This document shows positions 26,039 to 34,072 of a stretch of DNA of 64,000 nt, in pieces. The notes beneath the pieces are model-generated. The model saw only the letters and a program-made list of their open reading frames with translations. It did not search any database and had not been told where the DNA came from. The stretch is from Spirochaetota bacterium (GTDB taxonomy: Bacteria > Spirochaetota > Spirochaetia > Treponematales > Treponemataceae). Every line of letters starts with the position of its first letter. Position 1 is the stretch's first letter. The position numbers and the translations under genes were made by a program. The stretch is from contig JAEWSQ010000003.1 in assembly GCA_023398165.1 (NCBI GenBank), positions 62,001 through 126,000 on the forward strand, in the 5' to 3' direction.

Positions 26039-26826
26039 TTTCTCTTCAAAATATCCGTATGACATTTGCAGAAGGCACTCCGGATGAAAACACCGCGCTG
26101 AAAAATATCAATTTGTGCATAACAAGCGGCGACTTTATTACGGTAATAGGTTCGAACGGTGCCGGAAAATCCACATTGTATAATGTGATTGCAGGAACCT
26201 TGACTCCCACGGTGGGGAAAATTTATCTTGGAGAAAAAGATATTACGAAAGATAGAGAGCATGTCCGCGCCCACTACATTGGCCGAATTTTTCAAAATCC
26301 GCTTCTGGGTACAGCCGGGAAAATGTCTCTTGAAGACAACATGATGATCTGTCATAAGAAAGGCTACAAAGGACTAAAAATCAGTCTTAATAATAAAATG
26401 CGCGACTATTTTAAAAGCCAGCTTGAAGTTTTGGGCATGGGACTCGAGGACCGCCTCCGGGATAATGTTGAACTTTTCTCAGGCGGCCAGAGACAGGCGC
26501 TGACCCTTTTAATGGCTGTAATGTCAAAGCCTTCTCTTCTTCTTCTCGACGAACATACCGCTGCTCTCGATCCGCATAATGCAGATATTGTCATGAATCT
26601 GACAAGAAAATTTGCGCATGATTATAAACTCACCGTAATGATGATAACTCATAACATGAATCATGCACTCGAATACGGTTCGCGCTTATTTATGATGGAC
26701 GGAGGAGAGGTGATTCTCGACATAAATCAGGAAGAAAAAGCAAAACTGACAATGTCTGATATCATTTCCCGGTTTAAGGCCATTAAGAAAAGAGAAATTG
26801 TAAACGATCAGATGCTTCTTCAGTAA
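26035..26826 (+). CDS. ABC transporter ATPase, TrpZ-like
   Basis: 263 residues. Walker A is GSNGAGKST (about residues 39-47), the Q-loop is RIFQNPLLGT, the signature is LFSGGQRQALTLLMAV, Walker B is LLLLDEHTAALDP and the switch His lies in MMITHNMNHAL. All catalytic elements are intact. It starts within the permease stop (ATGA), so permease and ATPase are translationally coupled. It powers uptake through the neighbouring permease. Its 3' end faces the diguanylate cyclase gene with a 38-nt gap containing only a weak imperfect hairpin. Confidence 0.93.
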   Translation: MISLQNIRMTFAEGTPDENTALKNINLCITSGDFITVIGSNGAGKSTLYNVIAGTLTPTVGKIYLGEKDITKDREHVRAHYIGRIFQNPLLGTAGKMSLEDNMMICHKKGYKGLKISLNNKMRDYFKSQLEVLGMGLEDRLRDNVELFSGGQRQALTLLMAVMSKPSLLLLDEHTAALDPHNADIVMNLTRKFAHDYKLTVMMITHNMNHALEYGSRLFMMDGGEVILDINQEEKAKLTMSDIISRFKAIKKREIVNDQMLLQ

Positions 26827-26864
26827 AACAGGGAAGTCTGCCGGTTACCAGTGTTGATTTCTGT

Positions 26865-28907
26865 TTACCGGCGGATGTTTTCAAAGCTGAGTTTGTCTTC
26901 GCCTAATATGTGTTTTGAAATTAAATCATTGCAAATAAACGAAATAAATTCATATACCGATATTTTTTTTGATTCAAATTCTATTGTCTTTTTTTTGAGC
27001 TGTTCCCGAAGGTGGGCATGTTCCGTTTTATGGCGGTCAATAAAAGCACAGTTCCGTTTTTCAAGATAGTTTTGCTCATCATTAAAATGTGTTTCTGTTT
27101 CCTTATACAGTTCATCGAGTACTTGAAAAATTGTTGCGTCTTTTTCATTATTCACGATTGCGCTTATGAGTTTATTGGACACAGCAAAGAGTTCTTTATG
27201 CTGTTTGTCGTAAACGTCGACTCCGACTCTGAATTCATCTTTCCAGCTTAAATGCAGAAGAAGGAGCTCGTGACCCGTCTGCCTTTGTGCCGTTTCAGGA
27301 TCCATACCGGAAGCGGCAATAGTTCTGTTTCTTCCCGTGTTTTTAGCACTATATAAGGCGGAATCAACCCTCTTAAACCAGGAATCGAAGGTTTCGTCGT
27401 AATGCGCTTCGGCAATTCCTATACTTACAGTAATACTGGGGCTTTTTTCGAATGTAAGAGTGCTGCATGCAGTCCGTAATTTCTCTGCAATCAATAATGC
27501 CTGTCCTTCATCGGTATCTGCAAGCAGAATGAGGAATTCCTCGCCGCCCCAGCGGGAAGGAAGATCCGTGCTGCGTCTGTAGTCGTTTAACGTATGGGCA
27601 ATTTTTTTAAGAACTTCATCACCCTCGTCGTGCCCGTATGTATCATTTACATTTTTAAAGTGGTCTATATCGAGAATAAGGAGAGAGACAGAACTGCCGA
27701 ATCTTTTTTTCCTGTTCAATTCATAATTAATCATCGGCTCAATAGCCCGCCGGTTATACAAGCCTGTCAAGGTATCGTGCAGGGAGAGCGATTCGGCTTT
27801 TTCTCTTGCTGCATCGAGTTCTTCGTTTGTCATCTTGAGTTTACGGTACGCTTTTACAATGAGAATTAATCCTGAAAGGAAAATTATAAAAAAGACAGCA
27901 AGTACAATATTTGATGTTACAAGAATTGCTTTGGCATGAACTATGTAAAAGGGCTGTGGTTTGTTAAGCACAAGGGCATCTTCAGGGACGGCATCAGTAT
28001 TCATCTTATATTTTTTAAGCACATTCCAGTCTAAAAACGTAACCGAAATTTTATATTCTGAAGAAAACCTTCCTGTCTGCATGTAATCTTGAATTCCTTT
28101 TAGCAATTCCTGTGATGTTCTCTGGGCGCTTAATACCTGTCCGCCCACGCATCCTGAACCTAGGAGAGTATCCCACAGGGTAAAAATGGGACACGGCGAA
28201 ATAGATGATAATTCTGTTAAAAGCTGTTTGGGGATTAACTGGAGCCCGTTTTTGTCGGCAGTTACCGGAGTAAATAGAAAGACGGTATCTTTCGGCTCTT
28301 TTGCTACTATGTTTTTGAGCGATTCAAGGGAAAAATTGTCAAGCATGGAAATATCTACTGTTGATCCGGCAGCTGCTGTTAGTTCGTCATAAATTGTCTT
28401 ACTTGTTGCATTCTCGCCTTTTATAATTTTAATGCGCTGTACTTGGGGAAACAAAACCTGCATCAATTCCCATGTTTTAATAACAACATCTCTGTATTTA
28501 TTGTCCAGAGAGAGAATATTCGGAGCTTCAAAATCAAGTTTAGATGTGTAATATGCCTTAGGCATAGAAGGGGGAAAATTACAGTGTTCCTCTATGAAAG
28601 TACAGGCTTCGTCAGAATTGCCTATAACTCCATCAAGCGGATACTGTGAATACTTTGCGGATAAATAACGGGCAAAGTTGTCTTTGTCTTCATCGCTTCC
28701 GAACCGGGTTATGTCAAGATCCTCGAAAAAGAGTTCTGTTTTTCCGCCGCTTTGTTCTGCCGCCTGACGGAGCCCGAGGTTAAAGTATGCAGTCCATGGG
28801 TATGTCGGATTATAGGTGTTGACGACAAGAATTTTCTGCGCCGGTAAAGCTGCTGCTACCAGCAGAATAATAAGAGTAATAGCTGCTGCTTTTTTTGTTT
28901 TTATCAT
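26865..28907 (-). CDS. Membrane diguanylate cyclase: periplasmic ABC_sub_bind sensor + GGDEF + hemerythrin
   Basis: 680 residues. A signal/anchor segment (about 7-23) is followed by a periplasmic domain (about 25-320) that resembles an ABC-type binding protein (KILVVNTYNPTYPWTAYFNLGL). A second membrane helix spans about 327-350. The GGDEF domain (about 375-530) has an intact GGEEF active site (454-458) and an RSTD inhibitory I-site (445-448) exactly five residues upstream. The C-terminal domain (about 555-675) is a bacteriohemerythrin with all seven di-iron ligands apparent (His570, His607, Glu611, His626, His630, His666, Asp671). The protein probably makes c-di-GMP in response to an external ligand and to oxygen. 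It is convergent with the TrpXYZ-like operon. Confidence 0.9.
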   Translation of the reverse strand: MIKTKKAAAITLIILLVAAALPAQKILVVNTYNPTYPWTAYFNLGLRQAAEQSGGKTELFFEDLDITRFGSDEDKDNFARYLSAKYSQYPLDGVIGNSDEACTFIEEHCNFPPSMPKAYYTSKLDFEAPNILSLDNKYRDVVIKTWELMQVLFPQVQRIKIIKGENATSKTIYDELTAAAGSTVDISMLDNFSLESLKNIVAKEPKDTVFLFTPVTADKNGLQLIPKQLLTELSSISPCPIFTLWDTLLGSGCVGGQVLSAQRTSQELLKGIQDYMQTGRFSSEYKISVTFLDWNVLKKYKMNTDAVPEDALVLNKPQPFYIVHAKAILVTSNIVLAVFFIIFLSGLILIVKAYRKLKMTNEELDAAREKAESLSLHDTLTGLYNRRAIEPMINYELNRKKRFGSSVSLLILDIDHFKNVNDTYGHDEGDEVLKKIAHTLNDYRRSTDLPSRWGGEEFLILLADTDEGQALLIAEKLRTACSTLTFEKSPSITVSIGIAEAHYDETFDSWFKRVDSALYSAKNTGRNRTIAASGMDPETAQRQTGHELLLLHLSWKDEFRVGVDVYDKQHKELFAVSNKLISAIVNNEKDATIFQVLDELYKETETHFNDEQNYLEKRNCAFIDRHKTEHAHLREQLKKKTIEFESKKISVYEFISFICNDLISKHILGEDKLSFENIRR

Positions 28908-29092
28908 GGAGTTCTTCTTTATGTACGACTTTGAATTTGATCACAGCTTGGAAAGCAGAGGGTATCAGCTTTTCTGCGGTCAGTTTACATTGTATCATAT
29001 ATAAGATGCATACTGCAAGAAAAAATATCTGGCAAAAAGGAGAAGGCTTGCTGCCATTACAGTCATACCGGCAATAAGACCGCGGATAGAAC

Positions 29093-30082
29093 CTACAGAG
29101 AATTCAGGAAATCTGAAGCAAACTTAATTACCTTGCTTCCCTGATAATTATGATCTTTATATTTCATGAGAATTGTGTCAGTTCGAATACCTTCCCTAAC
29201 AAGCGCATCTGCATATGCCTGTCCCTCATCACGAAGCGGATCCTTACCGCAGAGGGAGATCATAGCGGGAGGGAGGTTTTTAAAGGTTTTTGCATACAGA
29301 GGATACACATATGGATTATTTTCATTTTCTTTTACCTTCCCGGCAAGGTAAAAATCGAAGAAGATCTCAAGGCTCCGCTTGGTAAGAAAACTCTTTTTAG
29401 CATTTTCAAGTCTTGACGGCCATACTTCCCCTGTTTCAGGATTCCGCTCTCCGGTTGCCGGAGAAAAAAGCATCTGCGCAAGAGGAATCTGCTGTTTATG
29501 GTCGCGCTGAAACTGGCATATGACTGCGGAAAGAGCAGCTCCTGCGCTGTCTCCTGCGACGACTATACGTTTCGGATCGCTTCTGAAGTACCGTGCGTTT
29601 TCAACAAGGTAGTTATATACCGCGAGACAGTCCATGAGTCCTGCAGGATACGGATGTTCGGGGGCAAGCGCGTAATCGACAGAAATAATAATACACTGTG
29701 CTCTGTCTGCCAGGTTATTCGTAACACTGTGTTTTTGCGCATACGAGCCAATAACGAAGCCGCCACCATGCATGTACATTACAAGGGGTGCATCCTTCCG
29801 GATTTTTTTCGGAATATATATACGTACAGGAATTTCTCCCAGAGGACCTGGAACAGAGGTATCTGTATAATTTGCCTTATTCAGATCAATTAAAGCTCCT
29901 ACAGTTTCCCCTAGAGTCCTGACGGTTTTATACGTTGTATCAATATTGTCCATATAGTGACGCTGAACGCTGGTACAGGAAACAGTGAACATGAGGAGGA
30001 AAAGCACCAGTATTACAATTATCCGTATAGTTATGCTGTAATTCATGAGCTTCATTGTATACGTGAATACTTTGTAAATCAA
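29093..30082 (-). CDS. Alpha/beta-hydrolase (HSL-type esterase) lipoprotein
   Basis: 329 residues. The oxyanion motif HGGG is at 105-108, and the nucleophile Ser179 is in GDSAGAAL; PEHPYPAGLMD follows the family pattern. The Asp and His of the triad are probably in GKDPLRDEGQAY and YKDHNYQG. A hydrophobic N-terminus ends in FTVSC, where Cys36 may be lipidated, so it is probably an envelope esterase. Later ATGs at codons 10 and 13 are possible starts; none has a clear ribosome-binding site. The substrate is not known; acetyl groups on plant polysaccharides would fit the xylanase and galactanase genes nearby. Confidence 0.82.
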   Translation of the reverse strand: MIYKVFTYTMKLMNYSITIRIIVILVLFLLMFTVSCTSVQRHYMDNIDTTYKTVRTLGETVGALIDLNKANYTDTSVPGPLGEIPVRIYIPKKIRKDAPLVMYMHGGGFVIGSYAQKHSVTNNLADRAQCIIISVDYALAPEHPYPAGLMDCLAVYNYLVENARYFRSDPKRIVVAGDSAGAALSAVICQFQRDHKQQIPLAQMLFSPATGERNPETGEVWPSRLENAKKSFLTKRSLEIFFDFYLAGKVKENENNPYVYPLYAKTFKNLPPAMISLCGKDPLRDEGQAYADALVREGIRTDTILMKYKDHNYQGSKVIKFASDFLNSL

Positions 30083-30167
30083 TCATCTGTAACTTTGTTT
30101 TGTGAGCATGTTACTGAAAAATGGTATAAAATACCTATAATTAAAGAGTAAGAGAGGTATGTTTAGT

Positions 30168-30314
30168 ATGAATAAAACTACGGCAAAACTATACACCGTA
30201 CCGCTGCTGCTTTTATCTTTTATACTGATAGCTGCCGGTCTTTTACAGGGTGATTTTTTTTCAGTACTTGGAAAAGGCATTTTCATTTGCCTCGAGTGTA
30301 TTGGTATAGGATGA
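30168..30314 (+). CDS. Micro-protein, CD1871A-family CXXC motif protein
   Basis: 48 residues, too short for most gene finders. The sequence is one membrane helix (YTVPLLLLSFILIAAGL, residues 9-25) and the conserved ending GKGIFICLECIGIG, whose CLEC is the CXXC motif of the small CD1871A-type family. AGAGAGG lies 10 nt before the chosen ATG; another in-frame ATG 9 nt earlier is too close to that site. The stop is 4 nt before the NapH-like ferredoxin gene, and a TlpA-type thioredoxin follows. It is probably a membrane-embedded electron- or thiol-transfer peptide of this redox operon. Confidence 0.82.
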   Translation: MNKTTAKLYTVPLLLLSFILIAAGLLQGDFFSVLGKGIFICLECIGIG

Positions 30315-30318
30315 GCTC

Positions 30319-31200
30319 ATGAGAAAAAGCACTGGAGTACAAAAAAGAAGGTTTATACAGGTAGTATCGGCGCTTGTGTATAATCTTAATGTGTCCGGTT
30401 TTGCGAAGGGATCAATTTATCAGGGTACATTAAAAGGCGTGTGCGTACCCGGATTAAACTGCTATTCATGTCCCGCCTCTGTTGCCTCCTGTCCTTTGGG
30501 AAGCCTGCAGTCTGCTATAGCGAATCCTGCCGGAAAGCTTCCTTTCTATATTACCGGCTTATTGATGCTATTCGGTGCTCTGTTCGGCAGGATGGTATGT
30601 TCCTTTTTATGCCCTTTCGGGCTTTTACAGGAGTTACTGTATAAAATACCGGGGCCGAAGTTACAGAAGAGCGGTGCGACAAGAAAACTGAGCATTATGA
30701 AGTATGTTCTGCTTATAGTTTTTGTAATTGTTCTTCCTTATGCGCTGTATTATGTTACCGGAATAGGAAGTCCTGCGTTCTGCAAGTATATTTGTCCTGC
30801 AGGAAGTCTTGAGGCGGGAATTCCGCTTGTGGTAATGAATGAGGACCTGCAGAACAGTATTGGATTTTTATTCAGCTGGAAGATGTCGCTGTTGGCGGTT
30901 TTTATTCTTACATCTGTTTTTGTGTACCGTCCTTTTTGCCGTTTTGTGTGTCCTCTGGGCGCTTTGTATTCTTTCTTCAACCGTATAGCGGTTTTCGGTG
31001 TACGTGTTGACGAAAAGGTTTGTACCGGCTGCGGAGCATGCGTAAGATTCTGCAAAATGGACGTTAAGAAAATTAACGACAGGGAATGCATCAGGTGCGG
31101 AGAATGCATCAAGGTCTGCCCTGTTCATGCAGTAAGTTTCATAAGGAGGCTTAAAAATGAAAAAGTATCAGTTGGTAAAGAAGAACAGAAAACTCAGTAA
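30319..31200 (+). CDS. NapH/YccM-like membrane polyferredoxin
   Basis: 293 residues with four or five membrane helices. Cysteine motifs in order: CVPGLNCYSCPASVASCP (about residues 41-58), CSFLCPFG (about 94-101), CKYICPAG, CRFVCPLG, then two typical 4Fe-4S motifs CTGCGACVRFC and CIRCGECIKVCP. This is the NapH/CcoG-like layout, which moves electrons across or along the membrane. It lies between a CXXC micro-protein and a TlpA-type thioredoxin, which suggests delivery of electrons for extracytoplasmic thiol or peroxide reduction. Its last 44 nt overlap the thioredoxin gene. Confidence 0.88.
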   Translation: MRKSTGVQKRRFIQVVSALVYNLNVSGFAKGSIYQGTLKGVCVPGLNCYSCPASVASCPLGSLQSAIANPAGKLPFYITGLLMLFGALFGRMVCSFLCPFGLLQELLYKIPGPKLQKSGATRKLSIMKYVLLIVFVIVLPYALYYVTGIGSPAFCKYICPAGSLEAGIPLVVMNEDLQNSIGFLFSWKMSLLAVFILTSVFVYRPFCRFVCPLGALYSFFNRIAVFGVRVDEKVCTGCGACVRFCKMDVKKINDRECIRCGECIKVCPVHAVSFIRRLKNEKVSVGKEEQKTQ

Positions 31201-31693
31201 GCATTTTGTAATGACATCTGTACTTTTAGTACTATTGCTGGCAGGAAGTATTAGTAGTGTCAGTGCACAGACAAAATCCGCAGCGGCTAAGGCTCCTGAT
31301 TTCACGCTCAAGCTGCTTAACGGAAAGGATGCTACCCTGTCGAAGTTAAACGACAAGATAGTGCTCATTAATTTCTGGGCAACATGGTGCGGCTACTGTG
31401 TAAAAGAGTTTCCGGATTTGCAGGAGCTCTGGAACGAGTATGGGGAAGACATGCATATTCTTGCGGTAAATGTCGGAGAAAATAAGAAAGCCATTGAAGA
31501 GTTCTTAAAAAAGACACCGTATTCATTTCCCATTGTCATGGACAGCGACACACGTGTAAGCAGTTTGTATAAAGTTTCAGGCATACCTGTTACCTATATT
31601 ATCGGAAAAGACGGAACAATTCTTTTTTCACGCGTCGGCATGATGAGTAAAAAAGATATGATAAGCGCCGTGGAAGAATCTCTTAAAAAATAA
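31157..31693 (+). CDS. TlpA/ResA-type thioredoxin-fold protein
   Basis: 178 residues. A signal peptide or anchor (about 17-37, ending VSA) is followed by a thioredoxin domain: APDFTLKLLNGKDATLSKL, the active site WATWCGYC (Cys78, Cys81) and the cis-Pro region VSGIPVTYIIGKDG. AAGGAGG lies before the ATG, supporting this start although it lies inside the upstream gene. It should reduce or exchange disulfides outside the cytoplasm, with electrons supplied by the neighbouring polyferredoxin (inferred). Confidence 0.9.
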   Translation: MKKYQLVKKNRKLSKHFVMTSVLLVLLLAGSISSVSAQTKSAAAKAPDFTLKLLNGKDATLSKLNDKIVLINFWATWCGYCVKEFPDLQELWNEYGEDMHILAVNVGENKKAIEEFLKKTPYSFPIVMDSDTRVSSLYKVSGIPVTYIIGKDGTILFSRVGMMSKKDMISAVEESLKK

Positions 31694-31799
31694 CTGGAAT
31701 TCATCGCAGTAAACCTCTTTTTCCGGGACTGGATTTAAATTATAAATTACACTAGTATAATATAAAATCTATTTCCTACCGGAAAAATAGGGGTTTGCC

Positions 31800-32900
31800 T
31801 TGAATAAACTTGTTAAACGTTATGTAGTCGATTCGTTAAGCGGCATGGCGCTGGGACTTTTTTCCACGCTTATTATAGGACTAATACTAAAACAACTCGG
31901 CAGTTTGTTTCCGGTTTCTACACCGGAATCTTCTTCGTTTATTCTGATGCTTTCTGCGGTGGGAAAATTTCTTGTTAAAATAGGGCAGGTTATTACGGTG
32001 CTTACCGGAGCGGGAATTGCCTCAGGTGTTGCCTATGCGCTTGGCTCTCCAAAACTGGTCTGCTTCGCAAGCATCCTTACAGGAACAATCGGTGCATATT
32101 CAGCTGGTTTTATATCTGCAGGAATTATTGGTTCTGCAGGCGCAATAACCCTTTCTGGACCCGGTGATCCTCTAGGGGCTTTTGCCGCCGGTCTTGCCGG
32201 TGCTGAAATAGGCCGTCTTGTTTCAGGGAAAACCAAAGTTGATATTATCATTACGCCTGCTGTAACTATTCTTTCAGGCTGCATAGCGGCAGTTTTGTTA
32301 GGTCCCCCTCTTGCCGCCGGATCGCTCTGGCTCGGTTCAGGAATTCAAAAGGCAACAGAACTGCAGCCTTTATTAATGGGTATCGTTTTAAGCGTATCTA
32401 TGGGTATGATCTTAACGCTGCCTATAAGCTCCGCGGCCATTGCAATAATTCTGGGTCTTTCGGGGCTTGCAGGCGGTGCTTCTACTGCAGGGTGCTGTGC
32501 GCAGATGATCGGGTTTGCAGTTATTAGTTTTAGGGATAACGGTCTTAACGGATTCTTTGCACAGGGTTTGGGTACTTCCATGCTTCAAATTCCAAATATT
32601 GTGAAAAATCCTTTAATCTGGATTCCTCCAACATTAGCGTCGGCTCTAACGGGGCCTCTTGCAACAATGGTTTTTAAAATGAAAAATCTTCCTGCCGGTT
32701 CCGGCATGGGAACTTCCGGTCTAGTCGGCCCTTTGTTAACATGGCAGGCCATGATCGGTGAATCAAGTGCGGCTTATATAGTAATAGCAATTTTAATACT
32801 CTATGTACTTCTGCCGGGTTCTCTTTCTTTTGCGGTATACTGGTTTATGAGAAAAAAAGGATGGATAAAAGACGGAGACATGAAACTGGGTACAGACTGA
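31800..32900 (+). CDS. PTS-type sugar permease IIC (PTS_EIIC_2 family), TTG start
   Basis: 366 residues with about ten hydrophobic segments. The N-terminus NKLVKRYVVDSLSGMALGLFSTLIIGLILKQ matches the PTS_EIIC_2 pattern, so the TTG at 31800 with AGGGG about 6 nt upstream is taken as the start; the next ATG would remove this conserved part. Glycine-rich loops such as GSAGAITLSGPGDPLGAFAAGLAGAEIG are typical. No IIA or IIB gene is adjacent, so phosphoryl partners, if any, are elsewhere. The substrate is unknown. Confidence 0.8.
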   Translation: MNKLVKRYVVDSLSGMALGLFSTLIIGLILKQLGSLFPVSTPESSSFILMLSAVGKFLVKIGQVITVLTGAGIASGVAYALGSPKLVCFASILTGTIGAYSAGFISAGIIGSAGAITLSGPGDPLGAFAAGLAGAEIGRLVSGKTKVDIIITPAVTILSGCIAAVLLGPPLAAGSLWLGSGIQKATELQPLLMGIVLSVSMGMILTLPISSAAIAIILGLSGLAGGASTAGCCAQMIGFAVISFRDNGLNGFFAQGLGTSMLQIPNIVKNPLIWIPPTLASALTGPLATMVFKMKNLPAGSGMGTSGLVGPLLTWQAMIGESSAAYIVIAILILYVLLPGSLSFAVYWFMRKKGWIKDGDMKLGTD

Positions 32901-32920
32901 ACTTACTTAGAATGATTCAT

Positions 32921-34072
32921 TCATTGTAACATATGCTGCCAGGAACTAAGTGTGTCATACATTGAGAAAAAAGACTTTTTCGGGTTTATGAATGAGTCAA
33001 AGTAAAGAGGAAAATCATCTTTTTTCCACGAGACAAGATCGGTGAATCCCCAGGTAACAAAAGCAGAGACTCCGGTTTTTAAAAGGGAAGCTTCCAGAAG
33101 TGCTGCATAAAATTCTGATTGTTTTCCATCCTGCAGCGCTTTCATTGCAACGTCGGCTTCTGTTATTTGTACATCGAGTCCGGTCTTAATCCATGCATCA
33201 ATGGTATTTGAGATGCTTTGCAGACTGAAATTTATACCTTCTTTGTTCATGGTAAGATATTCTAATGAAAAGTGACACTGGAGACCTATACCGTTAATGG
33301 GGATGCCCTTATCCTGCAGGGCAGTAACAAAGTTGTATATAGCTGTTCCCTTAGGATTGAAATACTCATTGTGGTAATCATTGTAAAATAATTGAGCATT
33401 AGGATCAGCTTCATGTGCCCAGATGAACGCTTTTTCTGCATAATCATCCCCCATGGTGAGCCTCCAAAAATCTTCTCCTTTGCGCTCATAGTCATAACCG
33501 GGCTGTCTCAAACCATATGCTGTATCAAGTGTAGGATCGTTAGGTCCTATGACTTCATTTACAACATCCCATGCAATAATGAGTCCGGGGTATGAAAGTG
33601 TATAATGGGTCATGAGTTGTGTAATATACCATTCTACAAGATGTTCTATATCGGCTTGTGTATACCTCCCGCTTTTGTATCCTTCAACAAGCCAGGAAGG
33701 AAGGGATCTATGCCACACAAGGGTATGAGCTCTCATCTTCATGCCGTTTTTCAAAGCCCAACCGGCAATTGCATCAGGTTTTGAGTAATCAATAACCGTT
33801 TCAGATACCCATATGTTTGCCATCTTCATTTCAGATTCCGGTGTTATTAGATTACATTGAGCCTCTGCGGTTTTTCTGTATTTTTCTGATATAGATGGCA
33901 GTTTCTCATTAAAAAGAGCACCATAGCTGACCGCAGAGCCGAAGTATTTACCATGATTCGACGCAGCATCTGCCAATGATATTTCACCATTCGTATATTG
34001 GTTTTGAGAGCATGATAGTAAAAAAAAAGAAAAGAGCACAGTAAAAGACGTGAGAGTCAGCCTTATTCTCAT
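32921..34072 (-). CDS. Endo-1,4-beta-xylanase lipoprotein, GH10
   Basis: 383 residues. The signal peptide ends in LLSC (Cys21), so the enzyme is membrane-tethered. The GH10 domain fills the rest: HTLVWHRSLPSWL, acid/base Glu173 in WDVVNEV, YNDYHNEYF, GIGLQCHFS and nucleophile Glu305 in ITEADV, then FVTWGFTDLVSW. No binding module is attached. It degrades xylan backbones outside the cell. Oddly, its start codon overlaps the stop of an upstream DNA-repair-helicase-associated gene by 4 nt (ATGA), so it is the third gene of a translationally coupled set with XPB. Confidence 0.92.
   Translation of the reverse strand: MRIRLTLTSFTVLFSFFLLSCSQNQYTNGEISLADAASNHGKYFGSAVSYGALFNEKLPSISEKYRKTAEAQCNLITPESEMKMANIWVSETVIDYSKPDAIAGWALKNGMKMRAHTLVWHRSLPSWLVEGYKSGRYTQADIEHLVEWYITQLMTHYTLSYPGLIIAWDVVNEVIGPNDPTLDTAYGLRQPGYDYERKGEDFWRLTMGDDYAEKAFIWAHEADPNAQLFYNDYHNEYFNPKGTAIYNFVTALQDKGIPINGIGLQCHFSLEYLTMNKEGINFSLQSISNTIDAWIKTGLDVQITEADVAMKALQDGKQSEFYAALLEASLLKTGVSAFVTWGFTDLVSWKKDDFPLYFDSFINPKKSFFSMYDTLSSWQHMLQ

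Noticed and set aside
30083..30286. Reverse-strand frame of 67 residues at the start of the redox operon
   Set aside because: It is antisense to the CXXC micro-protein, whose family ending and ribosome-binding site are clear; the reverse frame has no motif.
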